A DNA stretch of 64,000 bases, taken from positions 10,990,591-11,054,590 of the forward strand of contig NW_019091362.1 of the NCBI RefSeq assembly GCF_001949145.1, given 5' to 3'. Of this stretch, positions 54,801-64,000 are shown in pieces. Within the stretch, counting starts at the first letter, position 1, and each line of letters starts with the position of its first letter. Position numbers and translations under genes: made by a program. Under the pieces are notes generated by a model. That model saw nothing but the letters and a program-made list of their open reading frames with translations, did no database searches and was not told the DNA's origin. This stretch comes from Acanthaster planci. Lineage: Eukaryota; Echinodermata; Asteroidea; Valvatida; Acanthasteridae.

Positions 54801-57800
54801 CGTATTAAATTAAATGTTCTTCAAAACCGAAACTCATTTCCTTTCTGTGTCAGGTGAACAATTCCTGAGTTTTCTTACATGTAGGTAGCAAGAAAGTGAA
54901 ACAGTTTTGAGGGGTTACATTTAAATACTATTTTGCAGAGAAAAACAACAAATACGCATTATTTGGTTCCAATACTACATGTATATACCTATATACTATA
55001 TAAACTTCCACTATCAAGTGTTACAAATCTACTGTACATGTATACAGGTACATGTACAGGACGTTCACTCTGGCATTTTAAAACAGTACATATACATGTA
55101 CCGGTACTTGTGCTAGCGTATGACAATTTTTATGACTAAAAGACAAACATCTCTAGCTACAGTACATGTATTCCAAGATGCATGAATCACATTTTCAGGA
55201 CTCATGCAGAACGTTCAGGTTAGGCATTCTCAACTGGACTACAGTGAAATAATGCAGAGACTTGAAGGAAAGTCTACCTTTGTCGGGTCTCCGGTAACTG
55301 CCGTGGATGAGTTTACCGATCCTCAGAACTCTGTGATTGTTAAAGTTGGAATTACAAAAACTATGCAAGCGTGGCAAGTGAACACTAGAGTCACCTATAG
55401 AAGAAGCCTCATTCATAAATACTGTACCTCAAACAGTTTCCTTATTCAACAATGTGCAACTTGATCATCTATTAACATTTGATAATGCCCATTGAGGAGC
55501 AATAAAGCCCACTGCATAAATCATGCGCTGGCACCTGGATGAGAGACACTTTTAATCGATTCTGATCGGGCAAGAGTCTGTGAGCACGCGGCTCATCACA
55601 CGCACACCAAGTCCATATAAGGAAATTCTTTTGGACAACTTACAAAAGGAATATACCATAAAATGAACTGGGGTGTTCGAGAAAATAAAAGTAATATTTT
55701 TGTACAAAATCGTCGGAAATCCATCACATATAGACTTCTTTTGATTCTCTGACTATTTAAAACAGGTACTTATGAATGGAAATAAATATGTGCTTGCATG
55801 GCCAGTCTTAAATTCAGGTTTAAGCCCTACTCCTCAGGAGACTGAATGCCGATAATGCCCAAGCCTGTGGCTCTGGCATTTGTCGCGTCCACTCTCCTTA
55901 AGACTAGCAAAGCGCATATTTATTCCCCTTATTTGAAGTTTCCAACTACAGTCCCAAATCTCAAGATGTAAATGGCAGAAGCCAGTATAGAAGGTCAAAA
56001 TCAAACCAGTCTTGCCAAAAATTGCTGGTCGGGTGGTAAAGGTACAAGAACACAAGTACATGTAGCTGTAGCTGGAGCAAACATATACATGTACACGCTT
56101 GTTTTTATGTAATTTTCCCTAATAAATATCCAATCCTGTTAATGAACTTTACATATAGAAAAATTCACATTTAGTGAGGACTGAGGGCTGTTTTTTTTTT
56201 GGAATGACGGCCGAGCACCAGTACACGTACATGTAGGAATACATTGGGTGTTGTTCATATTTTCGCTGTGGAGATCTCAGCTAAAGGCTGATCCAACTTA
56301 CGGCACACTGGTTAATGTACACACTGACAAGTCCCCTTCTGCTGCCAGAAATGTACACAATTTCACTGTTCAAGCACGTCTATAAGCCATTACTGCACCT
56401 CTCTCCAACGCATCATGGCAAAAGTCATTTGTTGGTTAAATATTCCAACTGACAGTTGGTGGGTCAACATTCTGGCGGCAGCATGCATCACTCAGAGCAA
56501 AGAGGTTGGCAAGGAATGGAAGCAAATCTTTTTCTTCTCTCTGCGTATAAACCACGATAATATCTTCTTGTGCTCCTTTTCTGTCTTTGACTACCTTTTC
56601 TTCTGCCCATATTCATACATGTACTTGTACATGAACCTATTCCTAAAAGGGAACAGCAGTTTTCTTTTAGAGGGATGTGCAGACATCTCTTTCAAAAGAA
56701 GAGTGGAAGGCTGAAGTCACATGTACATGTAAGTCTAGACAAATTCTTTTAAGAAACCTTTAGTTTAGTACGCTGGCAAGCATACATGTATTAAGTGTTG
56801 CTGTGCTTCATTTTTTTTAGTCTTCAGGGTTGAATTTCTCAGTATGTAATGTTTACAAAAATTAGTATTTTCTACGTAAAATATGCACTAATGAAGTACA
56901 CAACACACCAGAGCCACCCACAAGCTTGTAATGTCAGTCATACAAAATCTTGGCAGGAATTTATGGGAGCTATTCAACATGAGGTTTTTTTTAGTAAGAG
57001 TTGACAGCTTAATTGCTTTTTGTTATACGTCATAATTAGGAGTCTGTAAGATTTACAAAGTATGCAGCACACACGCTGTAACAGCAACATGTACAGCAAT
57101 TATGCTTCATAATAAGAATTCTCAAAACAAATTACATTCAGCATACACTTGGTACCAATGCATTATCAAAGTACATTTACAACTAATACTGGTGAAATGC
57201 TGTCAAAAAGAATGGTCTACAGAACACTACAAACTGTCATCTATCAAATGTCAAAAGCTGATTCTATCATCTGCTGTGATAAATGAGAGCATGTTAGGCT
57301 GGCAATTCATGAAGACTTTGGCACACCTGTCCTGAACATTTGATAGTTTGAGCAATTAAGACACGGTGATGCACAAGTACACTGTGCCTGTACCGTGCAC
57401 ACATGTACATGTACACATGTACCGTACACACATGGACACAGCGCACACACGCCACAGGCCCTGTTCAACTCAATAACGAAGGAACTGATATCAGTATCCA
57501 CCGGACTATGACCGCTTGTTATTGGTACTACGTACATCTCCCTTTGGGGAATTTCTCACCACAGATCAAGGGCACATGCGATCAATACAAGCTTTTTTCC
57601 TTCTCCAACGGGAATTCCACAATAGACAAAAATGTTTGCATGAATGCATGAATTGCTGCAAGCTGTGTCATATTGGGTTCATACATGTAGAGTCCTATAC
57701 TGTATCAGAGTTTACAAATCAACTTAAAAAAAATAAATCAAAAAATTTTAAAAACTGCTTTTTACTCCTGATCTGCTCTGCAAATTACAGACATAAAAAG

Positions 57801-58589
57801 AGGAGGATCCCGTTTTTAAGGAGAAGACATGTCCATTTCTATTTGGCCACTCCCTGAAAACTGCTTTTTGAGTGAAGTAAAAACCATTAATAGTGATACA
57901 GGGACAGATAAGCGTTGCACATGCTTGTAGCTCTCAGCTGGTAGAGGAACGCTGTCATGGCCTTAAGATCACAGGTTCAAGTCCCACCACATTCAATTTG
58001 TATGGCTGATGATATATTCAATTTAAAGATAACCTAGTCAGTGTCCTGCTGTGGTTCATTCAGTGACCATGGTGACATGAACATTCTGAATGAGGTGACC
58101 AACCCATCAAAGAAAAAAAGTGCAATCCAAAATGCTAAGCTTGCTCTTGAAGGAGTGTGTCATTTGAGTACATTTGGTACTTTGAGCCCCAGGGGCTCCA
58201 AACTCTTAAAGATCTCAAGAGAGGCTGAGAATTGTCCCACAATCAAAACACATCAAATGCGTGGACATGTAGTATTCAATTTCACAACTGTTAAAACTTG
58301 CTTAGAAATTGAAGAATTAATTCAACATAAAGGCACACAAAAACTGACATACTGTAGGTCACCTTAAAAATGTAAATTACTAGTACATGTATCTCAAAGG
58401 TAGAGAAAATCTAAAAATAGCTTTTTGAAAAATGCCCTAGGCTAAAAGTGTTGCAGTTAATGTAAGTGAACAATTGCCCTTTTACTGGAGAGAAGGAAGA
58501 TTGTGAAATTCTGACCTACCTTTTTCCGGTGTCTTGTCAGCTGCTCTGTTGGCCGAGGTACCGTCTTCTTGGTTTTCAGTACTGGAAAT
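33733..58589 (-). CDS. ITPRID2: ITPRID2/KRAP-like protein, gene span, 5' incomplete
   Basis: This entry is the coding span on the - strand; exons are listed separately. In transcript order, 58589-58520, 45113-43243, 42796-42527, 41008-40949, 40631-40347, 36083-36009 and 33804-33733 join in one frame of about 900 residues ending in TGA. Two features point to the ITPRID family (SSFA2/KRAP, TESPA1): the motif SDSSGFADE (residues 34-42 of the visible part) and a C-terminal run of coiled-coil exons resembling the SSFA2 C-terminal domain (ALFKYKQDLCELE, WERAELDSVRSLRRQVLEEVEIMEG). Known members bind IP3 receptors through an N-terminal domain and tether them near actin. That N-terminal domain lies right of the window, so receptor binding is not shown here. 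Confidence 0.72.
33805..36008 (-). other. ITPRID2-like intron, 2.2 kb
   Basis: No exon seen. It includes a C13/A8 homopolymer tract at 35943-35965. The donor at the right end is GTGGGG, a weak but acceptable site. Confidence 0.5.
36009..36083 (-). CDS. ITPRID2: ITPRID2-like exon 6 in window (25 codons, phase 0-0)
   Basis: Acceptor CATGCTAG and donor GTGGGG enclose a frame that begins MRQAILTELRQELQLDAQLF and ends QRQLQ. It is a glutamine/leucine-rich amphipathic helix that extends the coiled coil between the neighbouring exons. Its first codon is ATG, but the upstream exon reads into it in phase, so it is not taken as a start. Confidence 0.78.
36084..40346 (-). other. ITPRID2-like intron, 4.3 kb
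   Basis: No accepted exon. A pseudo-exon-like stretch at 37904-37992 was rejected because its length breaks phase. A G-tract (38050-38057) and scattered TACATG units are present. Confidence 0.5.
40347..40631 (-). CDS. ITPRID2: ITPRID2-like exon 5 in window (95 codons, phase 0-0)
   Basis: On the - strand, begins MVNLLEEQRSLRRMLLDLET after GATGCAG and ends EMNSAVKE before GTGAGG. It has two helical stretches (MVNLLEEQRSLRRMLLDLE and MMEALMEVRLELQHQREMARREM) around an acidic linker with EVEGEEDTSASD. The exon is strikingly GC-rich. It matches the overall plan of the SSFA2 C-terminal region, which combines coiled coils with variable acidic linkers. Confidence 0.85.
40632..40948 (-). other. ITPRID2-like intron, 0.3 kb
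   Basis: Short intron with donor GTAGGA and acceptor GCAG. No other feature seen. Confidence 0.6.
40949..41008 (-). CDS. ITPRID2: ITPRID2-like exon 4 in window (20 codons, phase 0-0)
   Basis: Between GCTTGTTTCAG and GTAGGA, reads DGLENSLATASEDNLEVIQE. It is acidic and helical, with both borders in phase with neighbours. No domain of its own. Confidence 0.8.
41009..42526 (-). other. ITPRID2-like intron, 1.5 kb
   Basis: Contains a clean (TACATG) run at 41473-41491 and AT-rich sequence. No exon found. Confidence 0.5.
42527..42796 (-). CDS. ITPRID2: ITPRID2-like exon 3 in window, start of C-terminal domain (90 codons)
   Basis: After GTCTTTTGTAG, begins DDLHDMKLLQRALFKYKQDL and ends VAVARVNSP before GTAAGA. 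The central part (AMTEWERAELDSVRSLRRQV then LEEVEIMEGRLSQRM) resembles the most conserved part of the SSFA2/ITPRID C-terminal domain, which has a similar RALF...ELE block followed by an EE.EL..LR..V..E..E.E..L heptad region. Best single piece of family evidence besides SDSSGFADE. No database search was possible, so the call rests on remembered pattern. Confidence 0.85.
42797..43242 (-). other. ITPRID2-like intron, 0.45 kb
   Basis: Donor GTAGGG directly after codon GAG at 43243; acceptor TTTTGTAG before 42796. The open frame of the large exon runs past the donor as far as 43081, so intron retention would add a different short tail. Confidence 0.55.
43243..45113 (-). CDS. ITPRID2: ITPRID2-like large exon (1871 nt, about 624 codons)
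   Basis: After TTTTGTTTGTAG, the first two bases complete a glutamate and the frame reads EPLVRTDSAQSDSSGFADE. It stays open to ITRIKPE before GTAGGG. The protein is mostly low-complexity, rich in serine, glutamate and aspartate, probably disordered. Islands of constrained sequence are FDDFGVLESFEWEEG, RSSYDRMGSTFSGISISS, EGPPLPIKTVPVPRQRSG, KTVVEILTTLQENIKQATEA with a following KMKSVDFDYFPLDDIHVPSL, and the helical MLYLEHVESLLQEQGRLLEG. The long internal exon is typical of vertebrate SSFA2/TESPA1 genes. The ATG near 45174 lies in the intron and is not the start. Confidence 0.85.
47345..47480. repeat. TACATG-type degenerate microsatellite
   Basis: Dense mixture of ACATGTAC, TGTGTGCA and GTACATGC units. 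Several nearby spurious open frames with CTCT/HVHVH composition come from it. Confidence 0.55.
48168..48260. repeat. TACATG-type degenerate microsatellite
   Basis: Repeated TACATGTACATGTATGTAC and TGTACAGACATGTACAGG units over about 90 bp. Confidence 0.6.
48548..48791. mobile_element. MITE/foldback element, 244 bp
   Basis: The left arm begins GGCTAATTCCAGAAAGGGGT and contains TTTTTGTGTCCCTGTCACAT. The right arm on the other strand begins GGGTAATTCCAGAATTAGGG and contains TTTTTGTGTCCCTGTTACAT. The imperfect inverted arms extend about 60 bp. It ends only 35 bp before the hAT element starts. Confidence 0.65.
49316..50170. repeat. degenerate tandem units of about 170 bp with TGACGTCA
   Basis: Units contain, in order, TGACGTCATCATGTGATTT, a TTTTTCAATATTT stretch, TTTGTACACGTTTTCAAG, CACTATTTTGAAACCTTCGC, TTTGATNNCTATCAAAGTGA and AGCCAACAAAGACCCTGA. 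Unit starts are near 49316, 49480, 49654 and 49760, with further partial units to about 50170 and looser echoes to 50700. Perfect TGACGTCA palindromes (CREB/ATF-type sites) recur once per unit. Confidence 0.75.
49930..49934. other. assembly gap (5 N)
   Basis: Five N inside the tandem-repeat core; probably a repeat-induced join of uncertain length. Confidence 0.97.
57928..57990 (+). mobile_element. tRNA-like SINE head
   Basis: TAGCTCTCAGCTGGTAGAGG matches a tRNA A box, and GGTTCAAGTCC at 57974-57984 a B box, with tRNA-like spacing. The acceptor stem does not pair properly and no 3' end of a tRNA is seen. I therefore call it a SINE or tRNA relic, not a tRNA gene. The 3' limit is unknown. Confidence 0.55.
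58520..58589 (-). CDS. ITPRID2: ITPRID2-like first visible exon (70 nt)
   Basis: On the - strand, the acceptor TTGCTTCTCTGCAG and donor GTAGGT enclose a frame that begins ISSTENQEDGTSANRAADKT and ends PEK plus one base. That base joins the large exon to make glutamate (PEK-E-PLVRTD). It is a hydrophilic linker with no domain. Strong splice sites and the phase match support it although its sequence is not conserved. Upstream exons lie further right, outside the window or unrecognised. Confidence 0.75.
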
Positions 58590-59310
58590 CTGCAGAGAAG
58601 CAAGGCAAGACGACGTCAATGTCTGGCTTAGTCTCCAAAGCCAGGAATCACTGACGACTGAGCACACTGAGTAGTATCGTGATGGTTAATCTGTATTGGC
58701 TCAATAATTGAAGACGTCAGTGGACATCATGAACGAGGAGTGGGAAATGATTTCACGCAATTGTAGACATAAAACAAATTTAATCCCAGTACACTGATGA
58801 TATGACAGTCTGTGAGCGACATTATCAAGTAACCTCCACGCCAGCAATTACCGCACTTGAAGCCTGAACCATACATAGCTGTTATGAGCTGTGTCCAGGC
58901 GATCTGCACTGCATGAGAGTATGCCCACTGCTACGGTCTACCAGAATTTTCAAAAACTGATATACAGTGTACAATGTATGAGAATCCGACAGAGTATTTG
59001 ACATCCATTACTCCACATGTAGAAGATGAAGGCTTGAGAAAGCACTTCATATTGAAAAAGCCCATAGGAATAAATACAGGCAAAAAAAAAAAGTAAATTT
59101 GGAATGTTTTTAATTTAAGGGTTGATCCCTCGCACATGCACAATGCACTTTAAAAAAAAGTCAGCCCATTCAAATGTAACTTTTTATAGGTCCATTTCTG
59201 GTACCGTGGTTATCTGGGACATTTTTTCAAACAAATGAATTTGTGAAGGCATGAATTGAACTTCAACATTCAACTCCTCAGGAAGGTAATATCCACTTTT
59301 TCCTCTAAAC

Positions 59311-59356
59311 CAAATACATACTGTACATGGGCATGTACATGTACAGTATGTATTTG
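59311..59356. repeat. perfect 19-bp inverted repeat (8-nt loop)
   Basis: The arm CAAATACATACTGTACATG (59311-59329) is followed after GGCATGTA by its exact reverse complement (59338-59356). It is longer and more exact than the background TACATG palindromes. Confidence 0.85.
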
Positions 59357-60467
59357 CAAACAATAAACTTCCTAAATTCTTGAGACTGTAACATGGGTGT
59401 ACATGTAATCAACCAAAGGCACATTTCTTTTTACATGTACCAGTGCGAGTATTTCAAACAAAGCCTGGGACCACTACATGTACATGTACATGCACACATG
59501 AAAAGTGAAAGGAGCTGCAGGGCTATGTCTGGTACATATACAGTACAGGTACACGTCAGTCTTGAATCCATCAAAACCTTCCCAAATAAACCAGCTGATT
59601 CATTTTGTAGGATTTGGGGGTACATGTAGTGAGGGGTTCAAGCACAAATTATCAGCTCTTACATGTACATAAGGGTGAACATGTATACACGTATGTATAC
59701 ATGTAATAACCACTGAATAACATCCACCGTTAGTTGAGTGCCCAGAGAGGCAACATTTTACTCCACCAGATGAATTTTGGCCCTCTTCCATTTTGGGTCA
59801 CACGTTCACTTGTAAATGTCCTGTAACCACCTCCAAAAAAATATAGAAATAATGACAATCTTTGCCAATGCTACATCCCCATTCTGAGAGCTGAGTAAAA
59901 ACTGGAAAGTTCAAAAAGTTCATGCAACATGTGTACATGTATATCACACAGTATGTATACTACTCTTTCTTACACAAAATGACAACTTATCATATTGGAA
60001 GATTTCACAGGATATTTTATACCCAACCAATTCTAACCACAAGTAAGATTTACCCCTCAACAGGTACATGTACAGTAAGTGTACAAACGCTGAGCCTTAC
60101 GTTGCACAAATGGTTTCACCTCCATCTTACCTACATGTACACACAGTAAGAAAAACTTACCTTAGGAAGAAATAGTTAACATCTCAGAAGTTGGAAATTA
60201 TGAACATTCAGGCAACTACGGTAATTTACAGATGCAACCCAACACGTTCACTGTCAGATGCAGCATAAGCAGCCTAAATTGTTGGCTGCCTGTCTGACTT
60301 CCCTAATCAACAGTGACTCGTATACATAGGAGGGCCCAAAACAAGCAGTAAATGGAATTTCCAATTACTGCTACCAGCATTTAGCAGGCCGTGTGAGCAA
60401 CAAACTGGGCTCTTCAACATACTTGAGACATATGGGACGGCCGTGCAAGAAGACAATCTGCCATCAG

Positions 60468-60481
60468 ATTGCCATGGCAAC
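60468..60481. promoter_or_regulatory. candidate RFX X-box
   Basis: ATTGCCATGGCAAC is one base from the perfect RFX palindrome GTTGCCATGGCAAC. It is a single site in a 5' intron. Function is inference. Confidence 0.3.
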
Positions 60482-60768
60482 CTGCTCTGCCAGTTGTTTC
60501 ATCCCTCAGTGAGTGACAAAAGAGAGTGTCACAAGTCATACTGCCATACTGCACATGTACTGTAACATGGACGAGTGGGGATTTCACAAGGTGCAAATGG
60601 ATCAGTCGCAAAAATTAACCCTCAATATAGCTGACATCAAAGTTGGGCTACGGGTGAGATGGGCATGGTGTTGGTATGGCAACTACAAGTGTCACTAAAA
60701 ATCTTTTACCCCACAATAAATGAAGCAAGTAAACATTTGCTTAGAAATGTTCTCTTACAGTGTATACA

Positions 60769-61150
60769 CAGGGTTGTCTGATTTAAATCACCTTGATTTA
60801 AATACCCTATTTAAATCAAATGATTTCTTGAAAAAAATCACTGATTTCAATCAAAATATTTAATTTTGGGGGGTAAAAAGACAAAAACGTTTCAATTTTT
60901 GAAATTTTTTGACTGATTGGAAATTTTTGCAGGTTTTGCACATTTTAAACAGCAAATCCCCCCTCTGTGAGCCTTCCACTTCCTAGTATTAAAGAAGTAT
61001 GAATGGACATGAGTTACACAAAATCTGGATTGGCAAGAATTTTATGTTCATATGTCCACTTGTTTCGATTTAAATCAGCTTTTTGGATTCTGTATTTGAT
61101 GTGAAGGATTAATAATCATGATTTAATTTTACTTCATTTTAATTGCCTAC
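60769..61150. mobile_element. probable hAT-like relic with GATTTAAATC repeats
   Basis: Begins CAGGGTTGTCTGATTTAAATC and contains repeated GATTTAAATCA-type palindromes at the left (60778-60825), with CGATTTAAATCAG near 61067-61078 at the right. This wording is familiar from hAT-like MITEs in animals, but the right terminus is missing, so the element looks truncated. Confidence 0.4.
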
Positions 61151-61156
61151 TTCAGA

Positions 61157-62056
61157 GTTTAACCATAGAGGAAGGACACAGAAGGAGTTAAACTCTGGCA
61201 CTTCAAAGTGCTCAATGAGCATTGCCGCCCGGTCAGACAAATAGTAAACATTCCAAAAATGCCTGATTACTGCCTGCAGCTAAGCCGTACAAGTGGGACC
61301 AGTAATATCCTGGCAATATTTTGTGTGTTTTGTTTGCAATTAACTACAACTTATCACCATGACCAGGACATAGAGAGCGAAAAATCTACTTTTGTCACCA
61401 TGAATAAACTTTTTACTTTGATACGCTGCTCCATTATCCATGCAGTGTTTGTAATTTTGTCTCTCCAAAACATCAGATTTTGAAAGTCTTTGTACAAATT
61501 TAGCTAAAAATGGCCAACATGTTGACCACCACTGGACAGTTAAGTTCATAACAAAAAAATGCACTATTTCATCACAAGGAGTGCTCAAGAGATCTCATGA
61601 AATAACTTATGTATAAATGGCGTATTAAAAATATTCAAATCAAACACAATATCTTGAAAACAACTTGGCTATTCATTCCCAAAATAACTCCAGAAGAAAG
61701 CATTCGATAAGGACAATGACTGCACGTGAACATTAAGGGCGCACAGCCTTAAACAAGCAACTGCAACATGCAGTAAATTTGATACTGTTTCCAGATCATA
61801 CCAAGCACCATTGATGGCATGAATATTCAACTTCCTAAACTGCAGTGCACAACGTTTTAAGGATGCAGACTAAAACAATTGAGGCAATTATCACAGACTG
61901 CAAAAGGGGCTTACGGTTGTGAAACAGATGGTGCGTAGCAAGCATTCACTGCGCTCTGGCTATGGACGTAACGGACATGCCAGAAAGCAGTAATTGGCCA
62001 GATGTTATAGCCCCGGCAGTTCAAACTCCTTCTGTGTCCTTCCTCCATGGTTTAAC
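61157..62056. repeat. inverted pair of 33-bp repeats
   Basis: The arm at 61157-61189 and the reverse complement of 62024-62056 agree at 31 of 33 positions (core GAGGAAGGACACAGAAGGAG). The left arm also has its own 11-bp inverted ends, CAGAGTTTAAC and GTTAAACTCTG (61153-61197). The 834 bases between are unrelated to each other and non-coding. Either two copies of a small element in opposite orientation or the ends of one element. Confidence 0.6.
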
Positions 62057-64000
62057 ATGGTAAAGTATCAGTGTACATGTACATCAACCTTTTACATCTG
62101 TACAAGTGTATGTGTATTTTATTGAGATAAGAAATGTTAGTCAATATAATGTTACAACTAAAACCACTAAATTCATGCCCTTAATAAAGTGTTTTTAATC
62201 AAGCCTAAGTCACTGCTCTGTGGAGCTGGATCAAAAATAAAATGAGACTGCTTTTTCCACTTTTCCACTTGATTTCTGCAATACACTGAAACTGAATACC
62301 CTCAACAGTATTCTAACTATGCAATAAAAGCAGACCTTCAGTGAATTTTTGTCAGTTTCTGTGAGTCCCATACTTTAGATGAGCCATGTCCTTGAAAAAG
62401 CACTCAGGAATTCTTGAATAGTTCCTCAATAACTGCAGAGTTATGCATAATGATTGACTGCAAGTTCCAACCTAGAGGTTTTGTAAAACTGACAAAATTA
62501 AAAACATACATGTATCAATAGGCCTCTGCCTATCAAACATACATGTACATGTACTGTAATCACTTAGTCAATGAAGTCTACATGAACATGTACGTAAATT
62601 ACTAGGAAACTGTGAGCAATAGCAATGCACATTTAGAATAAAAGAGCAAAGCAAAGGAAAAATTAAATGCACATGTACATGCTGTCCTTATCATTTGCCT
62701 TCCTTCTTCACCACAAATAAGCAGACGAAAACAGATGTACACTGTTTGTGTAACACCTTCCAGGGTCTACTTTCTGCAACCTATCTTTTGTTTTTTGGTT
62801 TTACAGTGATTTCTGGGGAGACTGTCTGACAGAGAAAAAAATCCCAGCGAGCACACCATGTAACTACATGTACATGTACCTCAATTTTATCTCAATCTAA
62901 ATTCTTGATTGAAAAATATTCTCCCAACACATCAGGTACATGTAATCTTGCAACAGTAGACACGTCATAAGCGCATGCTTAACACCAGTATTGAAAATCG
63001 AACATTTGATAAAACCTCCTTCCCAGCCTCTTGGGGTGGATATAAATCCAGCTTTTATTACATGTACAGTAGCAAACAACGAAAGGGGAGATAAAAAAAT
63101 GCCCCTGGATATATTTTTCCTCTAAAAAATGGCAATGTACATGTACCTGTACATGTATATTAAACTGAAGGTAGAGTTCTAAATGAATGTGAGCAGTATA
63201 CATGTACATGTACCTTCAGAAGCCGGGCAGAAAAGCAGAACACATCCATCTAGACCCCTTTGGGAAAGTTATCCAATTGCCCCTGTGGCAGGTGCATGCA
63301 TGTACGATTACAAGTGCATTTGGAAGACGCTGCCTATGAACTTTGATTAAAATGTTGTTGGCAGGATGTTCTCTCAGGGCGATGACACTGTTTTGATGCT
63401 CGGCAACAGTTCCTGTAAAAGCCCTCTGTTCACAGCACTAAAATATCAAAGGTACATGTACATGTATAAAGAATCAGTTCTGTTTTTTTTTATACAGGAA
63501 TCTCATATCAGGGCTTGATGAGGAAGAGTATGAAAACTGCATGAATGAAGTTGGAATCTTGTGGAACCTGCTAATAAAACATTAAAACCCAATAATCAAA
63601 GAAAGAAATAGAAAACTTGACCAGGTCTGGATAATTATTGTCCCTCCCTGTAAGTACATGTAACTGATCATTGTGCACATATAGATTCATTAAGAATTGC
63701 CACACAGATTCACTGAGAAAAATCAAATTTCTTTTTCTTGGTTTTTTTTAAAAACTCCTCTTTTTGGACAGCATGGCCCCCATAGCTCCCCTGGATTCGC
63801 CCTTGGCCTCCTTCTATCTTCATTTTACATGTTTGAGCCACTAGCTTCAACATGCAACAACCAGAAATACACGGACCAGTATATAACCTGGTCCCTGTAC
63901 ACGTGGTTTGAAAACTCTCTCATGTGCACATGTAACATACATGTACGGTACATGTATATGTGTTCCAGTGTCTTGTTTCTACATTTAACCCTAACTGCCC

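Larger units (their letters stand above)
45114..58519 (-). other. large ITPRID2-like intron, 13.4 kb
   Basis: No further exon accepted. It carries a foldback MITE (48548-48791), the 2.27-kb hAT element (48827-51099), a SINE-like tRNA head (57928-57984), the 5-base gap, and dense TACATG microsatellites (47350-47475, 48168-48260). Unique stretches rich in TAAT sites near 51800-51930 and 55480-55620 may be regulatory (inference). Confidence 0.5.
58590..64000 (-). other. 5' intron of the ITPRID2-like gene
   Basis: No exon accepted in 5.4 kb. It contains a perfect hairpin (59311-59356), an RFX-type palindrome (60468-60481), a GATTTAAATC-rich hAT-like relic (60769-61150), and paired inverted 33-bp repeats (61157-61189, 62024-62056). 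A good donor-like CTAAG|GTAAGT on the - strand near 60160 has no open frame or acceptor and may be chance or 5' UTR. Confidence 0.45.

Noticed and set aside
57928-57990. tRNA gene
   Set aside because: Boxes are present but no closed cloverleaf; better explained as a SINE head or relic.
60130-60165. Strong donor CTAAG|GTAAGT on the - strand
   Set aside because: All three frames upstream contain stops close by and no acceptor was found; an untranslated exon cannot be shown.
63730-63830. GC-richer block with ATG-led frame on the - strand near the right edge
   Set aside because: The phrase around GGGCGAATCCAGGGGAGC looks like a fragment of common repeat ends, and no splice sites fit the ITPRID2-like gene.
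1-64000. CRISPR arrays, bacterial operons or viral genes
   Set aside because: Exon-intron structure, SINEs and animal protein families show a eukaryotic nuclear sequence; no regularly spaced repeats with unique spacers and no viral protein frames were seen.

Overview
This is a eukaryotic, intron-rich, AT-rich window from an animal. It carries parts of two convergent protein-coding genes, with small GC-richer exons set in long introns. The organism looks like a marine invertebrate: the proteins are close to the vertebrate versions, the palindromic hexamer repeat TACATG is scattered everywhere, and there are tRNA-derived SINEs and many short foldback (MITE) elements. An echinoderm or another non-vertebrate deuterostome is my best guess, but a mollusc is not excluded. 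There are two assembly gaps: 11984-12356 (373 N) and 49930-49934 (5 N).

Left half, + strand (460-23264): the C-terminal three quarters of an alpha-catulin gene (CTNNAL1-like, vinculin/alpha-catenin superfamily). Twelve consecutive exons have clean GT-AG borders and compatible phases, giving about 561 residues. The 5' exons lie before the window. A 51-nt candidate exon (8593-8643) and an in-frame alternative last exon (20384-20530) suggest isoforms. The 3' UTR follows 23264; the first canonical AATAAA is at 25155-25160.

Right half, - strand (58589 down to 33733): the 3' part of a gene resembling ITPRID2 (SSFA2/KRAP), the IP3-receptor-interacting, actin-associated family. Seven exons are read: a 70-nt exon, one 1.9-kb exon encoding a low-complexity serine/acidic region that begins with an SDSSGFADE motif, then five short coiled-coil exons ending in a stop. 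They give about 900 residues. The start of the gene is beyond the right edge. The two genes face each other tail to tail, about 10.5 kb apart stop to stop, with no recognisable third gene between. Both products are predicted cytoplasmic scaffold proteins near the actin cytoskeleton, but nothing here shows that they work together.

Mobile DNA: the clearest case is a 2.27-kb hAT-type element (48827-51099) with a perfect 8-bp target duplication. It is related to a 458-bp copy at 19458-19915 in the other gene. Comparing the two shows that the long copy was split by an insertion of about 1.8 kb (about 49118-50925) with internal tandem repeats rich in TGACGTCA, like a non-autonomous Helitron/Helentron. 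Other repeats are a TTAA-flanked piggyBac-like element around the large gap, several MITEs, three tRNA-like SINE heads, a 12-bp minisatellite, and many TACATG microsatellites. No CRISPR array, rRNA gene or genuine tRNA gene was seen.
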